Positions 18,954 to 32,685 are shown, numbered from the stretch's first letter. The stretch is DNA of 64,000 bases from Trachythela sp. YZ-2020 (GCA_016169945.1 JADLSH010000127.1:2916501-2980500); one strand, 5' to 3'. Notes: generated from the sequence alone by a model not told the origin. Made by a program: numbers and translations.

Positions 18954-21700
18954 TGTTTAGTTTACATATAGTCAGCGCGATTGCATGTCAGAAAGTCGTA
19001 ACGTAATAGCTTTAAAAATGCTTCATATTCATTCAAATCAAACATTGCTTGCTGGCTATTCTAAATAATCTACACCTATCTGTGACGGCCATTTCATAAG
19101 TATCTAACACCGTAGTACAATCTTAAAACTACAATACGACTGTAGTATATGGGTTGCATAGTTGCAGCGAAAAGCCTACGCCAGGCTTGAGATCAACTAT
19201 AGGCTTGGCAAGGTTGAGGAAACTGAGAAGGCCTAAGTGACCTAAGTCTGCATCCAGAAACGCCGTCGTTTTAAAGATATTTTACAAGTTTTAGTTAAAT
19301 GTACTAACTTTATACTTGTACTAAATATACTTTGTACTTCTACATGTAGAAATCCAGTGAGAACCAATTAACCCATTTTAAAATCTATACGATGTTTGTT
19401 AGAGTCAAGCTGGACACACTCTTTCCACATGTGACAGAGGCGAAATTGTAACTGAGAGAAAGCTGCATATTGCAGGAATTCGTACCAGATTCGCAGAGGT
19501 CAAACGTACATTATATATATTAGCCACTGTGTGTATATATACCTTATGTTATCATGAGGTATTTTCATACATTATATCACAAGACTTCTAGAAGACACTT
19601 CCAACGCTTGTGTTATTCAAATAAATGATAGGTCCAAAACTGTTCATTTGCATGAGTATTATACTTAACTGATAGAAATGTTACATTCGAAGTAGTGCAT
19701 TTTATAGATTTTCGCAGACATAGAATACATGTAGTCTGTAGAGAGCAGCAAGAAATTGGCTTTAACAATCTCCATGCGCGTTAGGTAAATATTTATCCAA
19801 AACATGACGGGAAAAACTAGAATATCTGCATGTGTTGCTATTTACTGAAGATGACTTAATAGTGATTACTATATAGAAGATAGAAAGCCTTAGGCTTAGA
19901 TCTTCGGATGTACAATTGTATAATTCAAGCTGGCACAGTGGTTAGTATGTTTCTTTCACATCTGTACGTGACAGTGGTTCCGCGATTCCTGCGATATGCA
20001 CTTCAGTCGCACGCGAGAGGTTTCACTCTATGCGCTCCCCGTATTCTTTTGTCTTTGGTGTCTTTCTGAAATACTGGAGTCATCTTACTGGATGTCTTAG
20101 AAGAACAGTTTAGAACTGATACAGCTATCCAGTATGATACTGATAGAGTTGTTTTTGTATAAATAAAGGCTTCTATTTCAAAAGATTATATGTTTCGACT
20201 ACTAAAATTCATTTTCACCAATTCACTTTTAAAGACTTTTGTTCTATTAAACACTGTCTAACCGATCTGAATTGAGCCTTTACATACAACGGAGTAAATG
20301 TTCTGTCTTAAGCATATAGTTAAGGCTGCCGCTGCTTCTATATATACTTTTTATGTACAATTCTCTGAAGCCCACTATAGCTGTTGCACATTAAACATCG
20401 TGTGACGTTTGACTTTAATCTTTTAACTATATACGTTATACACTAGTCACTTCTCAATGTTTTGCCTAAAGAGTAAAGTATAATATGATATGAAACTCGT
20501 CCATGACCCTGTGTTGGCTTTCGGGCAATTTGTATACTGAAGGCAAACGAGTTTTAGCGAGAAAATTCTTGTACAATGCAAAAACACAAATGACATAAGA
20601 CCTTGTCATTGCAAATAAACTTTGATTCCTTAGTTTAATATTGAATAATTAGGTAGTGATGTAAATATAGAATTTAAGACCTAAAAATATGTCCACGACG
20701 GATTTAAGATATACCATTGTATACTATGTATCAAGTGTATGTATATGAAATGCCAGGCTATAGCTGTCTACAAAGTGCCTCATGATTAGACAAAGTCTAC
20801 ACTCAAATTCCACCGTCCTGAACCAATCATGTTGATTCATTAAACAGGATTAAGCATTGACTACCGCATTATGTCTGCCTGCTTTGTGAGCTGGTAATGA
20901 CTTGCATATAATTTTCTAAATTATTATATAAGTCTGGGCTTGAAATACACACCGTTACGCCAGATTAGCCCAGAGTATTCCGCGCACATTACAAGATCTT
21001 TCCTCTTTTTGGATTTATAGGTAATTGTTCCCTATATACTGCATGCAGAATAGCTCTTTGGGTTGACTGTGAATGTCTATAGCTCTTAACTCTTAAGAGT
21101 ACATACTTCTACTGATTGTAAAGAAATACCTCAACAATAGCTAATTTCATCTAGCATATAGGTCATTTAAAGTTAATATTTGACTCACCATAGACTCCAG
21201 TCAGCTTTATATATATACACCCCGTAGTCACCCACGCAGTTCTGTGAGTTTTTCGACTTTTCTGTTCCCAATATAGGCTTCCTCGCCGAGCCGGGAGTAT
21301 CTTCCTACGATAACTGTACGCACGGAAAACTCAACAAATGCAAAATAACTCCAACGCCAACTAGTTTTTCTTTAATCTCATTCAAGCTTAAAGTCACGTG
21401 ACGCGAAAACACAGCGCGGTGTCTTTATTTCCTGACTTGTTATAATAACCACGACCACAATAATGTAGTTAAAAGCCTCACGGACAGATTTGCATATGAA
21501 ATCAGCGTTTAACAATATGTGTATATATTGATTCCATGCCGACAGGCAGACAGCATCAATTCTAAAATGTCTTCAAATGCATTTTGCCACAGATTTTTCT
21601 TAGGAAAGGGATTACCAGAACGAGTTTTCGAAATTTTGGTACTCAAAAAATGAGTCATATAACAGCTTATATGCATGCAAGACATTTTATATATATATTT
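18954..21700. other. Gene-free AT-rich DNA with SINE-like fragments
   Basis: I see no supported exon. A decayed SINE-like stretch lies at about 19930-20175 (GCTGGCACAGTGGTTAGTATG, later CAGTTTAGAACTGATACAGC and ATAAATAAAGG). The latter words recur in the tandem block at 39257-39545. Confidence 0.5.
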
Positions 21701-22210
21701 ATATATACCATATGTATATATACGGCAATATTTGATTATGTACTTGACAGTTTTTATGTAAACAGGAATAAAACATTGCTTGGCCAATGTACAATAACAG
21801 ACAAATCACATAGCTGTTTCGACAGATGAAAATAGAATCATAGCCATAAGAGAGCTTCTTGTAGTGTATATGACATGTATACCAAAATCCACGCGTCATT
21901 ATGTATATAATTATATAGACACAATATTTGATTATATGCTTGACAGTTTTCATATGCAACATGAATAAAACGTCGCTTGTCCAATATACATTTAATATCA
22001 GACAAGTCCTGAAATGCTTGAATTGACAGACGAATGATAAAGAAGAGCTTTAGTACAATTTATACACGTACTGTATATTATATACATGCATTATGTATAT
22101 AGAGCCTTAGAGGCAATATTTGATTATATACTTGATAGGTTTTGTATGCAAACAAGAAATAAGACGTTGCTTGACAATACACAGTAATATAGACAAGTTC
22201 CCTACTTGAA
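21700..22210 (+). repeat. Three degenerate tandem units of about 200 bp
   Basis: Units share GGCAATATTTGATTATATACTTGACAG, then a poly-A-rich GGAATAAAAC-TTGCTTG and ATATCAGACAAG. The repeated cores begin near 21723, 21920 and 22110. Unit similarity is visible but far from perfect, so this is an old satellite-like block. Confidence 0.65.
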
Positions 22211-23835
22211 TCTACCACTTCGGCTGCATGCAAAGCCAAAGTTAAACGACCAAGTAACCCAATTATGCTTTACTTAGAAAAGCATTTTTAAACAAAACGG
22301 CCTAGTTAATACCTTGATTAATTAAAAATTCGCCATCGAGAACAAACAGTTTTTGAAATAATTGCTTTTATATTAGCATGAGCGGCAGTATTAGTGCAAG
22401 GTACTTAAAAAAGAGAAAAACAGTGCGCCACTTACCAAAGTCGTAAAAAAAAGGTGCTAAAATTTTAACACAACCAATCATTGCTTATAATGCAAATGTC
22501 TTCTTCATTGACATTGCATACAAATCAAATTCATCGTAAAAATGAATGCGTGCATGCAAAAAATCTAAAATAATTTTCTATCCCACCATAAATTATTTCC
22601 TAAGATAGTCCGCTGTTTACACAGTCAAAAAGCAATTTTTGTTGTTGATATTGGTCATGCATATATAAATCTAATTTTGTTTGTATATAAAGAAATCCAC
22701 GCAAAAATACAGTGTGTACTAAATGGTATAAAAGAATTAATATTCAAAGACCTACTGTATGTAGATGAAGTTAAAGGAGGCATCTGATTGACTCAAGTTA
22801 AATCATTACCACAAGTACATGATGTAAGTGCTTTGTCTATACCATAAACAAAAACTTTTATATAGTCTTCCTGTAAAATGTTTTTGTTTATCAATCTTTC
22901 CGGGTCCAATTCTCCTGCCCATGCAAACTCGGATGTAGCATTTCATTAATGGCTGTGCCTTTGGCAATATTTATACTGCCAAATAAGATACCTAACATCT
23001 TGAAGGTTAAAATAATACTTGGTTGATAAAAATAGGTACGCTCTTGCGTACATGCATCCTGGCAGCACTTATACGAAGATCCGAGCTTACGGATTGAGCT
23101 GCGCGAAATATAATATTAATCGCTGTGTTTCACCATTTGCATGCATGTTCTTTTTATATTTGGTGATGGTGTTGAGAGTCAATCGTCATTTTACATTGGT
23201 ATTATACCAACACTTAACCTTTACTGCAGTTATCTGTAGAGGGCCTCCAGGGAGAATACAAAACTTTTGTAATTGGTGTTACCTTCTTTAAATAAAGTTT
23301 ATTTGATTTGATTTGATTTGAGTTGAAATTGGGAATTGATTTGATATTTTAGTCACCCAAGTGTCTACCAGCTAAGGAATAAAATCTGGTCGTCAAATTT
23401 AATACCAGATCGTCCTAGTATCAATGAAGACTTATTGATCAATAATCTATACATGCACTTGCAAATTACCTAATAATTATATCATATATTATACAGTGTA
23501 ATAATATTGTGCTGACAACGTTCTCATAAAAAAATGTTTAACACTTTAGCATTACTGAATAATTACGATAAGCCACGCGAGGGCTACCATTGGAAACTAT
23601 TTGGACATCAGATACAGAATTTGGTCGCATTTGGCGATATGGCGCCTGGTCATTTCGACCCCTGATACCAACATTTAACTTAAACATGGTACTGTAGTTT
23701 CTACTATGGAAGATATCTATATTTAAGTTATCAGGAAAAAAAGTTTGTGTAGTTTCTAATAACATAGTGTTCACCATAGTAAAATGGTCATTTCATCATT
23801 TGATCCACTAATATATTATTCGCAATTATCATGAT
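22211..23835. other. Gene-free DNA with a retroelement tail
   Basis: No exon is supported. At 23278-23325 the sequence TTCTTTAAATAAAGTTTAT followed by a TGATT run resembles a non-LTR or SINE 3' tail. Confidence 0.5.
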
Positions 23836-23844
23836 GTGGATGAA

Positions 23845-24635
23845 GGTAGCCTGCATAGCAGGCGTTTCTGCCTGGGTTTAGGGTGGGATGCGCTGAGGAA
23901 ACGCCTGCAGCCATACCGCGTGGAAAAAAAATGCGTTCGCCAGCGAACGCAGCCTTCTGATTGGTCTCCTATAATTAACACTATTTTATTTACTTCCGGT
24001 AACATATTATTTCAATTCCATGCATTATTCTCTCATATCGTGTGTCAAAATGTCAACACTGGAATCGAAGACTTCGAAACTGCTCTCTCTCGCATGTTTT
24101 AGCTACTCACATTCGGCAACTAGTTCTAAAACTACAGCAAATAAAAGATGCGTGGTGCCAGTGCAGGTAGAGTATAAACGAAGATTCGGCGGTTGACTAG
24201 CAGGCAGGATAAAACTACCTGGAAAATACAATAAGAACTTCGACGTTTCGAGCGAAGGCCCTTCGTCTGGAAGTTAGTAGCGGATATTTGTTGGCAGTTT
24301 TGCCAACTGGCTTCGGTAAAAGTCTGATCTTTCAGCTCTTTATCAATGTCAAAGAGATCATGACCAATATGCAAAACACTATGCTATTTTTATTTGTCCT
24401 CTTGAAAGCATTATTTACGATCAGATAGAGGAAGCTTCAGTCATTGGCTTGAAAGGTAGATCGCTTAAAGATCTATCACCCAAATTCCCTTTTTCGACCA
24501 CAAGGATTACAAACTCTTTCCGAATATATGTTTGGGTCGCGAAGTAATTCGATATTTACCCCAGCGCAGATACCGGATAAAAGTGTCACTGCGGAACATG
24601 CATGCTCTGAGGAACGCCTGCTACGCAGGCTAGGA
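23845..24635 (+). mobile_element. Inverted-repeat element carrying a helicase remnant
   Basis: Left TAGCCTGCATAGCAGGCGTTTC and right GAACGCCTGCTACGCAGGCTA are inverted ends, each also palindromic inside. Between them lies a frame starting with ATG at 24049, then a family F4 foldback piece (24207-24275), then a RecQ-like helicase remnant. The two sides of the F4 piece look like parts of one gene broken by the insertion. Confidence 0.6.
24277..24543 (+). pseudogene. RecQ-like DNA helicase remnant
   Basis: One frame gives YLLAVLPTGFGKSLIFQLF, a clear helicase motif I (Walker A, GFGKS). After a frameshift near 24385-24400 the next frame gives CPLESIIYDQIEEASVIGLK, which fits RecQ motif Ia. The second frame ends at a stop near 24543. 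Nothing after motif Ia is recognised, so only the first part of the helicase core is left. It is non-functional as it stands. Similar RecQ-like genes with inverted-repeat ends may be mobile; that is inference. Confidence 0.65.
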
Positions 24636-24649
24636 TGAAGGTTGTGTGC

Positions 24650-27600
24650 ACAACTGATTAACGGTTAATTTTTCACCAGGATCTTCAGAGGTGCCCAATA
24701 TTAACATTATTACTAACAAGCATTATTATTTCAGAAGCAGGGCTTTCAGAATCATTTTTAAGTAATCGGCTGTGTTGAGAAAGTAGGCGGATGAAGGAAT
24801 CATTTGACTAAAATATGGGATAAGTTTTGTTAACAACAAGAACATTGGCCTTTAGTGTAAGCTTAGCTGATTACATGAAACAAAAAGCTGGAGTGACCAT
24901 ACTTGTAATGTGTCATTAAAAGACGCAAAAATTACAATATTTGGACGAATACGTGTTAGGAAACAGCAAATAAATTTCTGACAAAAATTACTCGTTCACC
25001 ACACACTGTAGTCCAATTTTGCTTTTTAGATAATAGTGAACCTTACGTCTATTTTTGTGTTATTCTCTTACCAATGATTAAATGTTATAAATGCAATGAA
25101 AAATGCAGATTGAAAGTTTTAAAGAAAGTAGCCCGCGGCGGTAAACCTCCTAACACCCGGCGGGAGTACAGGCGGTCGCCGGCCTATTTTGAAAGCCCTG
25201 CAGAAGCATATATACTCATTCTGAGTTTCTAATACAGAGAACAGCGAAAAAGTGGTTAAGTCTAAATTGGGGAGGATTCGAACTTGCACCAAAAATTTAA
25301 CAACTTATTAACAAGTTGTTAGTGCACACATGAAACAAGCGTGCTCCAATTTTCCGGCTCCGCGTGTTGCAAATACTTGTTTTTTGACAAGAAGTGCGAT
25401 TTGTACCAATATTTAAAGATATTTGTAAAATTATCGAAAGAAAAGTAACGAGTTGTTGTATCCATATATGCAGCATTCTTCTGATTTGCATAAACTTCCC
25501 CCTCGATTTTCTCAGTTAAAATCACTTCTTTTTGAGTAATTGCATCGTTTCATTTGCGGCTGATTGTATCGGATATACAATCTCGTCTTCCAAATATACC
25601 ATGGTCTACTTTATCTTGGAACAACTAAGGTTTTTGTATAAACGTTTCACAATTAAATCATGCCAATTTGATAAACTATCAACCACAAAGGGCACAAAAA
25701 GCTTCCTATTTCATAATACATATGCCAACCAAGAACAAAGAACCTTCAAAATTCAGCATTCATACAAAATGTTTTTGTACGAAAAATAGGGCAAAGACAT
25801 ACGCATAGGAAGTATACTATAGGAAGTATAATCATGTGCTTATGATCTAAATCGTTATTCCTGCCACATTCATGCAATTGTTATACTCACATGACCAGAA
25901 GACATTCTTGAGTCTGAATGAAACATTCTGCAGCGTTAGAGAATTTAGGTCAGGTGAAAGGCGATCTAAAAAATACAGTAAAATAGTTTTTTAGCTAGAT
26001 CCTGAGGGAAGGATTATTCAAAATGATCTAAGTGTCAAGGGTATAGTATTGTAGAATTATGTTAAGGTAAACAAAGATGATAAAAATACACAGTAGATAA
26101 CTGTAGTTGTTGTTCTCCAGGGTGAAGGAAAACAAAATCTCGAAGACAAAGAAAGGGCTTAATCCAAAATGCTCTGGGGTATGAGGTGTTGATAGTTTTG
26201 GTCAGGTGAAAGGGGATCTAAAAAGCTGTAGAATAATAGACAAGTGCATGTTTGATGTTTTCCACCACGGGATACGGTTAAGAAAAACAAAAACCTTAGT
26301 ATTGCGGTATAGACCTATTCAAACAAGGAACTGAGATCTGGACTCGCCAATCATCTGAGACCTGAGACAGCAATGCCCAAACAAGAACACCTGCGCATGA
26401 GCATGAGCATGCATAGTAAAGGTCGCCCTCCCACACACACCCCCTGCCCAAGGGACATGAGTAAGAGGTCCGATTACGATCTGTCAAACAAGCTCTTTAA
26501 CAGTATTGACTGTTGTTTCAAAAGAAACCTGAAATGATTTCACTTCATATCACCTCATAACAACGAATGAAAAATATATCTACTGTTGCTATGCCAATGT
26601 AGGAGGTTACAATGACTGACTAAGCATTGTGGTAAAAATGATCAATTAGCAACTCCATATAGCAAAGGTTCCCTGTTGAGGGCAAGAATAATAATCGAGA
26701 ATTTTGAGAAAAAATATGAGATAAATCTGCTTTCCAAAATATCCAATGAACTATTACTGATCATCATACATGAAAAATTAAAATACAAAGTTTCGAAGTA
26801 ATAAATGAATGTTGAGTCAATAAAGAAATAATGTTCGCTCAAGATCAAATACACAAAACCATATATTTTTAGTCGACTTATTAGTCTTCCGTTTCAGCAG
26901 AAAATCTCATGCTATGTCCAACAATTGTTCGACAATTATCGACCCCCTTTGTGTTCGTTTGAACAGTTAATTGCCCTAAATATTTTTCTTTCAAATCGGT
27001 ATACTGACTTTGTATATAGCCGTTATTTACGTAAGTATATTGACGTTAGATTTACCTAGAATTACAAAAGTATCTATCCTAATACCATATTTATAACCAT
27101 ACAGAAATATAAGAATCCTATACAATATCATATAATGAGAAATACCATGAAAATTCGAGAGCAAATTTTAGCCTTAAGGAGTACTCAAGAGCAGACTTTG
27201 TGATTGTCGTAACAAAACAATTATATCTTCAAACAAATGAAACAACCTTGGGGAAAATATTTTTAATCAATCTAGTTTACCACGACCTACTGATGAAAAA
27301 TTATACACAAATATTGATCAATTCTATGACTATTTGTATATGTTTACATGCAATTATTTTCTGTTTGGATAGGTAACACTAAGAGTCTAAGAGCATGGTT
27401 TTGAGCGCAATCATTGAAAAATATTAAGCACGAGTGTCGACGAGTTTTTGCGCTACATTAAATCAAACACCATAAGTTTTTTTGGGGACACCCGGCGCGG
27501 TATATGGATATTGTAGTGATGCAATTATATGATTTCCAGAGTCTGGACTTCGCTAGTTTTTTCCAATGTAAGTTTATCTAACTGAAATTTGCACTTTTGC

Positions 27601-28480
27601 CAATTCAGCTTTGACAAGCATGCAGGTAATTGTTAAAAAACGCACTGCATGTGATCATGTCACCTATCTCTATATCTATTTCTATAGAGACAATTGTCTC
27701 GAGTTTTACGCATATACATGCATCTTTATCACTGTATCATGTCAAGAAGAAAAATAAAAAAGATTATTCGGTTTCTCGATTATAGATGAAGAACTTCTTA
27801 GTCAAAGTCATCATCCTTATCTATATTTAATGGCTACAGATTATAGTATTACAGCCTATTAAGTACCATTATGCCTATATAACCACAGCCGCCAAGTTTC
27901 GTATAGTAAACGTTGGTGATAAAATATATTTAAATTGAAAAAAACTAAAGACTTCGCAATTAACTTATTAAGAGATATCTGAAATTCCCCAATGATGTTG
28001 TCAGTTTTACTTTTAGAAGATCATATATAATAATTTTCACCCTTAGTTGATCATATATTATTGCCTTTAACCATATATTGATAAAAAAGAGGGGATTTTT
28101 CACAATAACCCCAATATTAACTGTTACTTGCATGTTTTTATGTAAACAAGTTGTGAGTGGGCCGGTATAAATTGGGGGACAAATTAAATAGCTTAATGAG
28201 GCATTAAGAATAAAGATTGAAAGAGATATTTTACATTCTATTTATACTTTGCGGTCAATTCAACTTTTACAAGGTAACAATTAGAATAATCAAGATACTA
28301 TGGTTTCGATAATTTGTGCATCATTATATAGAATATAGAAGCTTAATTCGTGCTTCGAAATTATTGAGAACTTATAATATAGAAGGTACCAAAATTTGTA
28401 AATATATAGATTATAGTTGGCGGTAGTTGAAATAAATCATATAACTATTGAATAACTTCTTTCGCAGATATTTATTCTGC
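24650..28480. other. Long gene-free AT-rich region
   Basis: No exon or RNA gene is supported. A direct repeat is present: GGTCAGGTGAAAGG-GATCTAAAAA at about 25950 and 26199. The remaining open frames are short and show no family motif. Confidence 0.5.
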
Positions 28481-28994
28481 TCCTTCGTTCTTGAGAGTAT
28501 TTCATGTTTATATAATGCCATTAAAGCGATATGACACGCGTTTTAAGAGTTAACAGAGAATGCATGTGTTATGTGAGAATATTCACTATGTGTTAACGAT
28601 GATGCCATGATTTAGAACGTCGTGATTATGTCATTATTATGTACTGAAATAAAGTCGAAAATATACAGTCTCAAAAAACTAAACTCGTCTCGTTTAGTAT
28701 ATATATATTGAATACTTCAAGATTAACATGCGAGTCATATATGTATGAGTTATAAAAAAATGCTCTATATCTTTTATTCGCTATGTCTTAATGATGATTA
28801 TAGAAGTCTGTTTGAAGCATGCGTGAGAACTCTTCAATAAAGTCGAAAATTTACAATCTCAAAAGCTTGTCGTGTTTAGATGACTTAACATGTGTATAAA
28901 GAGATATTATATGCAGAGAATTTTCCTTGTCTTCCGTTATGTGCATGATAATGGTAACACTGATTTAGAAAATCATTATTTTGTATTACCTTGA

Positions 28995-29284
28995 AGTGCC
29001 ACGAACCCAAATATAATTTTTGGTATGTGTAATATTTGTATCATTCTGAGAAGAAATGCAATATATCTTTATAGTAAAAATCCTTATCTTGATCAACTTT
29101 TTCACTGTCAAAGTTTCCGGATATGATGTCATTAGATGAATTTTAGCATAAAAAAAAAGGAAAACTAATTTACAGCGAAAATGTTGATCAAGATGAGGAT
29201 TTTTACTATAAAGATATATTTCATTTCTTCTCAGAATGATACAAATATTACATATATACAAAAATAATTTTTGGGGTTAGTAGC
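28995..29284. mobile_element. Foldback element with about 100-bp arms
   Basis: The left arm (ATATAATTTTTGGTATGTGT ... CCTTATCTTGATCAAC) and the complementary right arm differ by few bases. The loop is about 65 bases. It is non-coding. Confidence 0.8.
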
Positions 29285-29312
29285 ATTTTGATGTCGAAAA
29301 TCATTACCTTAA

Positions 29313-29495
29313 TAGACCACTTTCATAATTCAGATGAGTTTAAATATTCTTTTATGTGCATCTTAATAAGCCTCATTGACCTCGTTCAGGTTAATAAATT
29401 CTATTCAATTTCAGTCACAGAAACGAGGCTGATAAGGCTTATTAAGATGCACATAAAAGAATATTTAAACTCATCCGAATTATGAAAGTGGTCTA
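29313..29495. mobile_element. 183-bp MITE, family F5 copy 1
   Basis: Perfect-looking ends GACCACTTTCATAATTCAG and the complement are flanked by TA on both sides, as in Tc1/mariner-type insertions. The arms are about 65 bases. The second copy is at 61573-61755. Confidence 0.85.
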
Positions 29496-29722
29496 TATTA
29501 AGGTCGAAAATTCACAGTCTCTAAAACTCGTCTTTCATTATATATAGAATTTCAAGACGACCATTTTCCATGTGACGTCACATGTGTATAAAGAGTTATC
29601 AGAAAATGTCCTATATATATTTGCTATGTGTTAATCCATGATAATGATGGTTAGAAAGCAATCATTCTGTCTGAGACATGACGACTTTGCAATGACATGT
29701 CGGCTGTACTACGCCACTGATA

Positions 29723-30036
29723 AAGCCTCTTACAGACGAGCAAATTTTCTATGACAAGTTTTTATTTGACAAGTTTTATTTGCCAATTGCACGTGTGTAC
29801 GTACAACAAATTTTCTCCGACAAGTTTGTGGTTTCATGATAGCTAATACAACAATAGATTGCTGACCAACCGCACCTAAGTGCTCAAATTACTTTGACAA
29901 GTTTTCCTTGTTGACCCATACAGACGAGCAAAATTTGTACTCTGGCAAAAATGCCAAAGTTGCGTATACAGATGAGCAAATAAAACTTGTCATATAAAAA
30001 CTTGTCATAGAAAACTCGCTCGTCTGTGAGAGGCTT
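29723..30036. mobile_element. MITE with about 60-bp inverted ends
   Basis: Left AAGCCTCTTACAGACGAG and right CTCGTCTGTGAGAGGCTT are complementary apart from one base. Inside, TGACAAGTTTTTAT and CAGACGAGCAAA are repeated in both orientations. No coding region. Confidence 0.8.
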
Positions 30037-31328
30037 AACACATAACACATGAAGGTCAAGGCTTTACTAAAAAAAGGAACTCTGACATATATTTCAACAA
30101 AAGCCGGAAAAAATTGCTGCAAAGACGCGAGTTTAAAGTTGTAAGAGCTCTTTCATTCAAGTAAATTATATAATTTTCAATTCATTTTTAGTCTATACCA
30201 CACAGGAAAACTGCCATTATCCGCACGTTCACAAGATGTAGAGATAGGTATAATTTTAGAAACAATTATATTAAATGAGAAGAAAAAACATGGACAGCAT
30301 AAAGGGACAATTCTCAAGAATGCAATCACTTCGCATTTTTTTGTAAAAGGTTGCTGAAGCCTAACGCAGTACAAAGAGTTAATATCTGTTCAACAGTAGA
30401 CATCATTCTTATCTATATGATAATCACATCATTATGACCATTATACCATGATATTGTGTTTCTATACGAATTATATAGGAGTGGGTGAATGGCGAGACAT
30501 AACGTACGAAGAGATTACAAAGAAAGAGCTTCCGGGAGTTATTTCAAATATTTTGTTTTTGTCAAAGTAGTTCTCTTTATCTTCTAATTTATCTAGAGAA
30601 AGCGTGCAGTGAGAATGTGTTTCAAAGACACAATTATATACCAAAAGTCTTTGAGACAATGTTTGCGGACACTATTCACTACTATGAGGTGTCAGGGCTC
30701 TCCGAAAAGCAAAGGCAGAAATTCGGAGAGGTTGGGAGGAGCAACTCAAAAAGGGCTAAAATCAGCCAAATAACTCAATGTGATCGCAGAAATAAACACT
30801 AGTGTAGTACATGCCTTTATCGTGTATCACTTCTATCGCAAGCAAGGCAAAAGACGCGTATAAACTTGTCGAAAATTAAATGTACTTAGCAAATGGACAG
30901 GCCAAGACATATGTGTGTTGGAACAAAAGCGGAAAAAATTAACTGCTATACACTCGGCTGTACATCGTTAAGCCATACGCATTATTATACCATGCTCCTT
31001 GACAGTTATGTAAATTTTGATTTATGCAAAATAAACATGTCATGAAATAGGAAGAAATCACGGATTATTAAACGGAAAGTATATTAAGATGCGAAACTTT
31101 TTGGTACAGAGACTTAATGATGAATAAATTTGCCCAGATTAAATCCTTATATATTGGCCATGCATATAAGTGCAATTCAAATGCTCTTGATATAAAAGAT
31201 AAGTAAAATATAGGTAGGTCTCTATATATAGTTTATGAAATCGAAAAATCAAAGTAGACCATTAGCAGTGGTCCCAATCCAATAAACTCTTGAGCTGTGT
31301 ATATTATAGAGATTTGGGTAAGGCAACT
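30037..31328. other. Gene-free region with one doubtful frame
   Basis: A plus-strand frame ending at 30802 (YYEVSGLSEKQRQKFGEV and a basic tail) follows a plausible acceptor near 30592. I recognise no family and the exon status is unproven. No other signal is seen. Confidence 0.3.
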
Positions 31329-31852
31329 TAGGGACCGTGCATTTTTTTTATCTGGGAGGAGGGGCTGGTGCAATTAAGGGGTGGGCCATCCGAGAAAAGA
31401 TGGCGATAAAGGGGTGGGCCACGCTAAAAAATATCGGCGAAATGGGGGGTCACGCGGGGGGGGCGGTCAAGGTTTTGTTGTGTTTGCAAGAATGTCACCC
31501 TGAAAGCCCACGTAATAGTCATTCTGGGCTACTAAAATTCAAAATTTTCTGGGAGAGCATGCCCCCCTTCCTATGCCAGACCCAATAGAATGACTACGCA
31601 ATTAGGCTCAAGCCTTGCAACTGCAGCTTAAATACATCCTGACACATCTTGAGCAAGATATTTACAACATATGTAGTTACAACTTGTTCTATAAAGTTTT
31701 TTGAGGGGGGAGGACATTTGAAAAAATATATTGTTTAGGGGTGGGCAATGGAGAAAAGTTGAGTATGAAGGGGTGGGTCACGCAAAAGATTTAAGAGGGC
31801 GTACTAAATTCCACCAGCCCTCCTCCCAGATAAAAAATGAACGGTCCCTTAT
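31329..31852. mobile_element. Inverted-repeat element of about 520 bp
   Basis: GGGACCGT-CATTTTTT-ATCTGGGAGGAGGG-CTGGTG at the left end matches the complement of the right end. Inside, AAGGGGTGGGCCACG-type words are repeated. Non-coding. Confidence 0.75.
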
Positions 31853-32089
31853 AGGACAAGTCCCTTCCAGAAAGACGGATTCATGGATGTCTATACTCGT
31901 GTTTTCCCTTTGACAACAAGTTCTAAATATTTGGACTTCTAAACTAACAATATTAATACTGTATAGCTCCATTAGTTCCAACTGTTCTTCCTATAGTGGC
32001 CCAGAGAAGACCATCGGGGGGGGGGAGCAAAGGTGATGTTTAGTGGAGTCAAACTTGAAGCACTTTCTCACATACGACTAAAGCCATGC

Positions 32090-32285
32090 TCAAACGCGGA
32101 TGAGAGTTGGCAAGCGAGAGTTTGCATGAGAGTTTTTTCGACTCTCATGCCCCTGTCAATCGCATGAGAGTTGACTGGATATTACCACCCGTAGCAATAA
32201 CTCTCATCAACTCTCAACAAAATTTGAACAATCTCAAAGTTGACGAGAGTTGAGCAGAGAGTCGACGAGAGTTGGCGGTCAACCC
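32090..32285. repeat. GAGAGTTGATGAGAGTTG-rich repeat, copy 1
   Basis: Many GAGAGTTG and complementary CAACTCTC words and TTGACTGGATATTACCAC occur. A second copy is at 38465-38720. The frequent inverted words allow strong foldback. A C17 run follows it at about 32284-32300. Confidence 0.65.
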
Positions 32286-32618
32286 CCCCCCCCCCCCCAA
32301 TACATGTGCTGAACCACTGTGCCATCATGCAACACCCGTATATCCAATCAAGTGTTTAATTAATACCTTTTTAATCCGGGTGCCAAAGTGTAATTTTTTC
32401 CCACTCCTAGAAAGAAATGGTTAATATTAGAAAAAGTTAATCACCTGCAAACACTTATGTCAGGTGCTGTTCTTTTACGTTAAGTGCATAAGAGGTTAGC
32501 GTCTCTTTGTATGATGCCGACCGGGATGATTTTTCCTCGTCTATAGTATGGACGTTTTGTGTGTGTTCTTGATGTACAATGTTTACTCAGACACGGTATG
32601 TACGTGATAATGACAACA

Positions 32619-32685
32619 TTCAACATTAGTATACGCACAACATTCAACATTCAACATTCAACATGCCACATTCAACATCCAACAC
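32619..32685 (+). repeat. (CAACATT)n simple repeat
   Basis: CAACATT units are repeated with some interruption. No coding meaning is seen. Confidence 0.7.

Larger units (their letters stand above)
28640..29690 (+). repeat. About 190-bp tandem repeat, old, with inserted MITEs
   Basis: Three units share AATAAAGTCGAAAAT-TACA-TCTCAAAA, CTCGTC-GTTTA, ACATG...GTATAAAGAGTTAT and ATGTGTTAATGATGAT. They start near 28649, 28840 and 29502. The boundary before the third unit is split by two foldback elements (28995-29284 and 29313-29495). Confidence 0.65.

Noticed and set aside
30617..30802. Possible exon with YYEVSGLSEKQRQKFGEV
   Set aside because: An acceptor-like site precedes it, but there is no known family and no partner exon. 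It is not supported enough to be called a gene.
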